DNA from: Phycisphaeraceae bacterium
Lineage (GTDB): Bacteria; Planctomycetota; Phycisphaerae; Phycisphaerales; Phycisphaeraceae
Assembly: GCA_028277745.1 (NCBI GenBank)
Contig: JANQFR010000065.1
Coordinates: 47,380 to 111,379, forward strand
Length of the DNA stretch: 64,000 nt
Direction: 5' to 3'
The position numbers and the translations under genes were made by a program. The notes beneath the pieces are model-generated. The model was not told where the DNA came from, searched no databases, and was given only the letters and a program-made list of their open reading frames with translations. This document shows, in pieces, positions 59,726-64,000 of the stretch. Position 1 is the stretch's first letter. Each line of letters starts with the position of its first letter.

Positions 59726-62518
59726 ATGCTCCGTTTGTTTGCCGCCTTGGGTTTGTTCGTGGTTGTTGGATGCTTTTGCTTTTGGGCCGGCCCGGTGTCG
59801 GCCCAGGCCCCGCTCCTGCCCGTGGCGGAGCAGGCCCCGGAGCCGGGGGTTGATCTCGACCTGGACGCCCTGGTCCGCGACCCACGGGTTTCGGCCGATA
59901 TCGAGGACCCGCTCTGGACCGTCCAGCCCCGCCCCGGCGCCCGGTTGATCGCGATCCCGTTGACCGTGACGCCCCTGGCCGACCGCGACGCCGAGCTCGC
60001 CGCCCCGCCGATCGGCCTGCGCGCCGGCCGCTTCCTCGCCTGGCAAGTCGTCCCGGACGAGTCCGAGGCGTTGGATGCCCGCCGCCCCGGAGTCCCCCCC
60101 GACCCGGGCCTGCTGCTCCAGCGCGGCAACGCGTTCGACCTCGGCGGCCAGCCCGACCCCGCCGCGCCTGACGCCGCCGGCTCCCTCCCGGAGGGGGCGC
60201 CCGCCCTGGCCCGCCGACTCACGATCACGCCCGACGGCCGTGTCCGGTGGAAGCTCGACCGCTCCCTTCCCGGCGGCACGATCTCGACCAACGAAACCAC
60301 CTACACCCTCAAGCTTGACCCCTCCGCCCTCCGCGCCAAGCAGCCCGAACGCCCGCGCATCACCCGCAACGCCGACGAAGACAGCCGCGACTTCCGCGCC
60401 CGGCAGATCGAGGCCGAACGCGAATTCCGGGATGAGCTCGCCGAGTTCCGCGACCTGCGGGACAGCGTTTTCAACGCCCCCGACGAGTTCGAGCAGCCCC
60501 TGCCGGCCCGGCTCTGGGCGATCTTTGAAGCACCGGACACGCTGACGGATTACACCTTTGTTGGCCCCGATCCCCTGCCGTGGCCCGTCAGCGTGCCGCA
60601 GTTCGAGGCCCTCAGAGCGCGGGCCGCGTCTCCCGTGGGCGGCGAGCTCGACGCCGAGGCCCGGGACGACATCGCCGCCCTGGCCGACCTGGCGCGCTCG
60701 AATCATGTTTACACCCTCCGCGCCGTCGCCCTCGCCCTGGCCGAGGCCGACCTCATGGATCATGCCCGGCCCAATGACGCGTTGTACCGCCTGATCCAGC
60801 GTGTGCTCAGTTCCGGCGACAGCCAGGCTCAGCGGATCATTATCACCGAGCTGGTCAGCACCGTCCCGCCATCGCCCAGCACGGCCCGGCTGCTCAAGGA
60901 CGCCGCGGCGTACATGACCAGCGAGGAAAAACTGGCGTCGTTGCGCGGCCTGTTCTCCAGCCGGACCGGGCCGAGGGGGACCGGGGCGCCGGGCGGCGGG
61001 ATCGACAGTCTGATCGACACCGCCAACACGGTCCTGGCCGACCCCGAGGGCCCGCCCGCCGGCGCCGTCCTCCGCGAACTCGCCGCCACCGCGGCGCCCG
61101 ACGGCCGGGCCCCCGACCCCGACGCCCTCCGCGCCCTGGTCAACCGGGTCAACATCGACCGCCTCACCGCGGACCGTCTCGACGACGCCATCATGTATTG
61201 CGGCTCGTCCGCCGCGGTCGAGCCGCTGGCGTCGGCGTGGCTGAATCATCGGCTGCTCGGCTCGACCAACCCGGCGGTCGTGAAGCGCACCCTCGAGTTG
61301 CTCAACCAGGTCCGTTCGGAGTCGGCGATTTTCGCCCCGCTGCTGACCGGCTTCTTCGGCCCGCCCGTCGGCGGGCCCGTGGTCCGCATGGAGCTGGCCG
61401 GGCCGATCCCGATCGACGCCGCCAACCACGCGATCTATCGCGTGCTCAACGCCGGCGACCCCGAGGTCCGGGCGCTGTCGTGGTCCGCCCTGCCTCACTT
61501 CGTCATCCCCGCCGAGCAGGGCCGGGACGCGCAGGACGCTCAGCAACGCTTTGATCAGCTGCTCAACGCCGCCTTCGCCCAGGCGCCGACGCCGCTCCCG
61601 CTGGTCGATTTTCTGGCGGATCAACCGGACGGCGCGCGTGCCGCGGCGGGCCTGACCACGGTCACACTGTACGCCGACCGGGCCGCGTCCCGCGCCGCCG
61701 CCCGCGCCCTGGTCGGCTCGGGCCTGCCGCTGGATGAGGCGTTGGTGGGGATGGAGCCCGAGACGCGCGCCGACTTCGCGGCGCGCCTGTACGCGGCGAT
61801 GGTCGCGGACGACAGCGCCGAGCGCCCGCTGGTCGTCGGCCTGCTGCGGCGGCCGGAAGACGCCCGGCTGGCGCAGTGGTTCGGCCGGCAGGTCGCCGCC
61901 GGCGCCGTGCCCGAGCCCGGGCAATGGGCCGGGCAGTTCGTCAGCGAGGATGCGCTGCTGAACCTGGCGGCCTCGAACGATCCGGAGATCGCCAAGGCCG
62001 CGGTCGCGGCGCTGGTCCTCGCGGCCGGGGGCGGCCCGCGCCAGGTCGAGTCGGTCGCGGCCCGGTTTGAACAGCAGCCGGTCCGCACCGTGGACAAGTT
62101 CCGCGAGCTGTGGCGCGAGGTGAAGAAGGACCTCCATGGCGACCGCCTCGCCAAGGCCGCCGGCGCCTATCGCATCAGCGTGGTCCTGGCCGACCCGGCC
62201 GCCGGGGGCGCGCCGGCCGATGCGTCGGGCGGGCGGGTCATCATCCTCGGCGTGCTCGACCTCGTCCCCGATGCGGGCGCGGTCCGCTTCGCGGCCGACA
62301 TCATCCCCGTCGCCGTCCCCAGCGACAAGCTGGCGATCCGCATCCCGCAGGTCGGCGCGCTCAAGAACCTGGACAACGAAGAGCTGGCCGAGCTGCCCCT
62401 CGACACCGTTGAAGAGCCGCTGGACCTGCTCCCCCAGCCCGACGGCTCGTGGGTGGGCCGCGTGCCCTTCGGCGACGAGGGCCAGATTCTTGAACTGCAT
62501 CTCGACCCGTTGGAGTGA
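59726..62518 (+). CDS. Large secreted protein of unknown function
   Basis: A 930-residue protein with a signal peptide (MLRLFAALGLFVVVGCFCFW, cleavage near PVSAQA). Residues 40-290 are acidic and Pro-rich with beta segments. Residues 300-790 are mostly helices of about 30-40 residues suggesting a HEAT-like superhelix (ARSNHVYTLRAVALALAEAD, NDPEIAKAAVAALVLAAGG). The last 110 residues are a beta domain (AYRISVVLADPAAGG, VIILGVLDLVPDAGAV). GGAG lies seven bases before the ATG at 59726. The open frame extends to 59543, without a signal peptide there. It is followed 3 bp later by a phosphatase gene. Confidence 0.75.
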   Translation: MLRLFAALGLFVVVGCFCFWAGPVSAQAPLLPVAEQAPEPGVDLDLDALVRDPRVSADIEDPLWTVQPRPGARLIAIPLTVTPLADRDAELAAPPIGLRAGRFLAWQVVPDESEALDARRPGVPPDPGLLLQRGNAFDLGGQPDPAAPDAAGSLPEGAPALARRLTITPDGRVRWKLDRSLPGGTISTNETTYTLKLDPSALRAKQPERPRITRNADEDSRDFRARQIEAEREFRDELAEFRDLRDSVFNAPDEFEQPLPARLWAIFEAPDTLTDYTFVGPDPLPWPVSVPQFEALRARAASPVGGELDAEARDDIAALADLARSNHVYTLRAVALALAEADLMDHARPNDALYRLIQRVLSSGDSQAQRIIITELVSTVPPSPSTARLLKDAAAYMTSEEKLASLRGLFSSRTGPRGTGAPGGGIDSLIDTANTVLADPEGPPAGAVLRELAATAAPDGRAPDPDALRALVNRVNIDRLTADRLDDAIMYCGSSAAVEPLASAWLNHRLLGSTNPAVVKRTLELLNQVRSESAIFAPLLTGFFGPPVGGPVVRMELAGPIPIDAANHAIYRVLNAGDPEVRALSWSALPHFVIPAEQGRDAQDAQQRFDQLLNAAFAQAPTPLPLVDFLADQPDGARAAAGLTTVTLYADRAASRAAARALVGSGLPLDEALVGMEPETRADFAARLYAAMVADDSAERPLVVGLLRRPEDARLAQWFGRQVAAGAVPEPGQWAGQFVSEDALLNLAASNDPEIAKAAVAALVLAAGGGPRQVESVAARFEQQPVRTVDKFRELWREVKKDLHGDRLAKAAGAYRISVVLADPAAGGAPADASGGRVIILGVLDLVPDAGAVRFAADIIPVAVPSDKLAIRIPQVGALKNLDNEELAELPLDTVEEPLDLLPQPDGSWVGRVPFGDEGQILELHLDPLE

Positions 62519-62521
62519 TGC

Positions 62522-63223
62522 GTGGCGAGACATCTGGCGATCGGCGATATTCACGGCTGCATTCATGCGTTGCGAACGCTGGTCGATTTTGTCGGTGTTC
62601 GCCCGGACGACACCGTTATTACCCTGGGTGATTACGTCAATCGCGGCCCCGATTCATGCGCGGTGCTGGATTGGCTGATTCGTTTTGCCGAAACCCACAC
62701 TCTTGTGCCCATCCGCGGCAATCATGACATCATGATGTCTCAAGCCCGTGATCACCCGGACGCGTTCCGTAAATGGATCGAGTGTGGCGGCGATGCAACG
62801 TTGCGTTCGTATTCGCTATTCACGGGCGATCCTGGCGATCTTGCTCGCGTGCCCGACCATCATTGGGCGTTCCTTGACGAACGGCTGGCGCCCGCCTTCG
62901 AGATCGACGGCCATTTTTTCGTTCATGCCAACGCTTACCCTGACTTACCGATCGATGAGCAGCCGGATTTCATGCTCTATTGGGAGCGGTTCAATGACCC
63001 GCCGCGCCATGAATCGGGCAAGATCATGGTGTGCGGCCATACGTCCCAGAAATCGGGTATGCCGGCCGCCAATGGTCACGCGGTCTGCATCGATACCTGG
63101 GCGTGCGGCGGCGGCTGGTTGACATGCTTACACGCCGAATCCGGAACGATGTGGCAAGCCAATGAAAACGGCGATACCCGCCGTTTGTATCTGGACGAAT
63201 TGGAGGCGGGAGATGAGATATGA
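62522..63223 (+). CDS. PPP-family metallophosphatase
   Basis: A 233-residue serine/threonine- or nucleotide-phosphatase of the calcineurin-like superfamily. AIGDIHG (6-12), LGDYVNRGPD with Asn where many have Asp, and RGNHD are the metal-binding blocks; HANAYPDLP and VCGHT give the later histidines. It probably acts on phosphoproteins or on nucleotides such as Ap4A. It starts with GTG 3 bp after the secreted-protein gene. Confidence 0.88.
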   Translation: MARHLAIGDIHGCIHALRTLVDFVGVRPDDTVITLGDYVNRGPDSCAVLDWLIRFAETHTLVPIRGNHDIMMSQARDHPDAFRKWIECGGDATLRSYSLFTGDPGDLARVPDHHWAFLDERLAPAFEIDGHFFVHANAYPDLPIDEQPDFMLYWERFNDPPRHESGKIMVCGHTSQKSGMPAANGHAVCIDTWACGGGWLTCLHAESGTMWQANENGDTRRLYLDELEAGDEI

Positions 63224-63262
63224 CCGATCGTTGCAGTTGACGAATGCCTCTAGCGATTCAGA

Positions 63263-63721
63263 ATGGCTCTGAACCGTTCGCTATCCCGATATGGTTCGCC
63301 GTTGTATCGATTAAACTCCGGACCCGTGCCACCCACCCCCACCCGTTATTGCCGGTCGTGCGCCTACCCGCTCGATCATCTGAACGGTTTGGAATGCCCG
63401 GAATGCGGGCATCGATTCGATCCCGATGACCCATCGACTTGGTCGGTTTCGCCGGCCTCTCCGGTTGTTCGCTGGCTACGGGCCGTAACTGCCGGCTTTA
63501 TCACCACGATAGCCGCATACTTTGTCGTTTACACGATCCAGTGGAACTTCATAGCGTGGTGGCACGACACGTTGATGTTTCCATGGATTGCGGGCGTCCG
63601 AGGTGGTTCATGGTGGGAATTAGAGCGCTATGGCTTCTGGATGTATCCTCTACAGCAGTTGGTGCTGCTGACATGGTCCATTGTTCTTGGCGTGATCGTC
63701 TCTCGTCGGATGCTCCGCTGA
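63263..63721 (+). CDS. Zinc-ribbon membrane protein (CAYPLD type)
   Basis: Up to 152 residues. A zinc ribbon YCRSCAYPLDHLNGLECPECGHRFD (about 29-53) precedes two hydrophobic helices (about 72-95 and 128-148). It belongs to the CGYDLRG group but the central glycine-containing motif is altered. A GTG at 63326 would start five residues or so before the first Cys, as in related proteins, and may be the true start. Function unknown. Confidence 0.65.
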   Translation: MALNRSLSRYGSPLYRLNSGPVPPTPTRYCRSCAYPLDHLNGLECPECGHRFDPDDPSTWSVSPASPVVRWLRAVTAGFITTIAAYFVVYTIQWNFIAWWHDTLMFPWIAGVRGGSWWELERYGFWMYPLQQLVLLTWSIVLGVIVSRRMLR

Positions 63722-63956
63722 GATGCGGTGTTTCGTATCTTGTGTTCCGATTTGAAACAAGTGGCGCAACGTTCCGGAGCTGATGGGCGATGGCTAAAAT
63801 TTCGTTTCACTTACAACTGCGTGATCGACGGCAGGCGGCGCGTCTGGGACGTCGAGCGCCTGACGTGTGAGTTGTTTGCCGTTTTCCGGGGCGTTGGCTG
63901 GCCGAGCAGTTCATGGACCACTCACCGCTGCTCGACGAATGATGAAAGGTCGCCCC

Positions 63957-64000
63957 ATGAGCGTTGACCCACCCAAGCCGTCCCGAGGCCTGCTCGTCCT
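63957..64000 (+). CDS. Start of a gene that runs off the window
   Basis: ATG at 63957 follows AAAGG by eight bases and opens MSVDPPKPSRGLLVL. The short hydrophobic end could begin a membrane segment. Nothing more can be said. The 63722-63956 gap before it holds no convincing gene. Confidence 0.5.
   Translation, partial: MSVDPPKPSRGLLV

Noticed and set aside
59675..62566. 963-codon open frame antisense to the secreted protein
   Set aside because: No ribosome site or signal peptide; the + strand frame has both.
63728..63967. 79-codon + frame near the right edge
   Set aside because: No ribosome site and it overlaps the better-supported start at 63957.

Overview
The window looks like a chromosomal segment of a high-GC Planctomycetota bacterium, most likely class Phycisphaerae. 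That placement is an inference from gene content: a fused AroD-AroE enzyme, several small membrane proteins with a CGYDLRG...CPECG zinc ribbon, a PEP-CTERM protein with XrtA-type accessory genes, an ADP-heptose pathway, a fucokinase/GDP-fucose pyrophosphorylase and an ECF sigma factor with a membrane-spanning C-terminal extension. No rRNA, tRNA, CRISPR array, transposase, integrase or phage gene was seen.

Layout. 1-6100 is a carbohydrate-catabolism neighbourhood: DhnA-type aldolase, SDR, AGE-family epimerase, GntR/FCD regulator, DapA/NanA-type lyase and Gfo/Idh/MocA dehydrogenase. 6200-15400 is mostly housekeeping: PNPOx-like protein, EamA transporter, SurA-like lipoprotein, YraN, EI24/CysZ-like protein, ankyrin protein, AroDE, DUF1015 and an ECF sigma factor. 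15400-18400 holds a membrane protein paired with that sigma factor and small membrane or zinc-ribbon proteins. 18400-30100 holds an SDR, pyrE, a PilZ-receiver-Hpt-like protein, a six-hairpin glycosidase-like protein, a cysteine desulfurase, lysA, an FHA-GspE fusion and ruvB. 30100-42200 holds secreted and membrane proteins of unknown role, an SGNH hydrolase overlapping an Fkp-like enzyme, a Na+/Ca2+ exchanger, a leftward Sco/ABC-2 permease/TPR-like operon, and the ECF-membrane fusion. 42300-44200 holds clpP, a lipoprotein and a pseudopilin.

44200-56000 is the most coherent accessory region, a surface-polysaccharide locus: a PEP-CTERM protein, an XrtA-type polysaccharide deacetylase, a (VanZ)2-MurJ fusion flippase, two glycosyltransferases, a WcaF-like acetyltransferase, a FemAB/XrtA-associated protein, and the overlapping hldD-hldE-gmhA operon that makes ADP-heptose. 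The exosortase, polymerase, export genes and gmhB are not in the window. 56600-58600 is an amt-glnB nitrogen module whose P-II protein lacks Tyr51. 58600-59700 is the only long stretch without a convincing protein gene; it holds the amt promoter region and a strong minus-strand terminator with no recognised gene feeding it. The end holds a large secreted protein, a PPP-type phosphatase and another zinc-ribbon protein.

Intergenic DNA carries three families of dispersed palindromic repeats. One pair has 32-bp stems whose two sequence differences are both compensated on the opposite arm. The most unusual proteins are the PilZ protein whose receiver and Hpt-like regions lack their phosphorylation residues, the FHA-GspE fusion, the (VanZ)2-MurJ fusion and the ECF sigma factor with a membrane-anchored extracytoplasmic domain.
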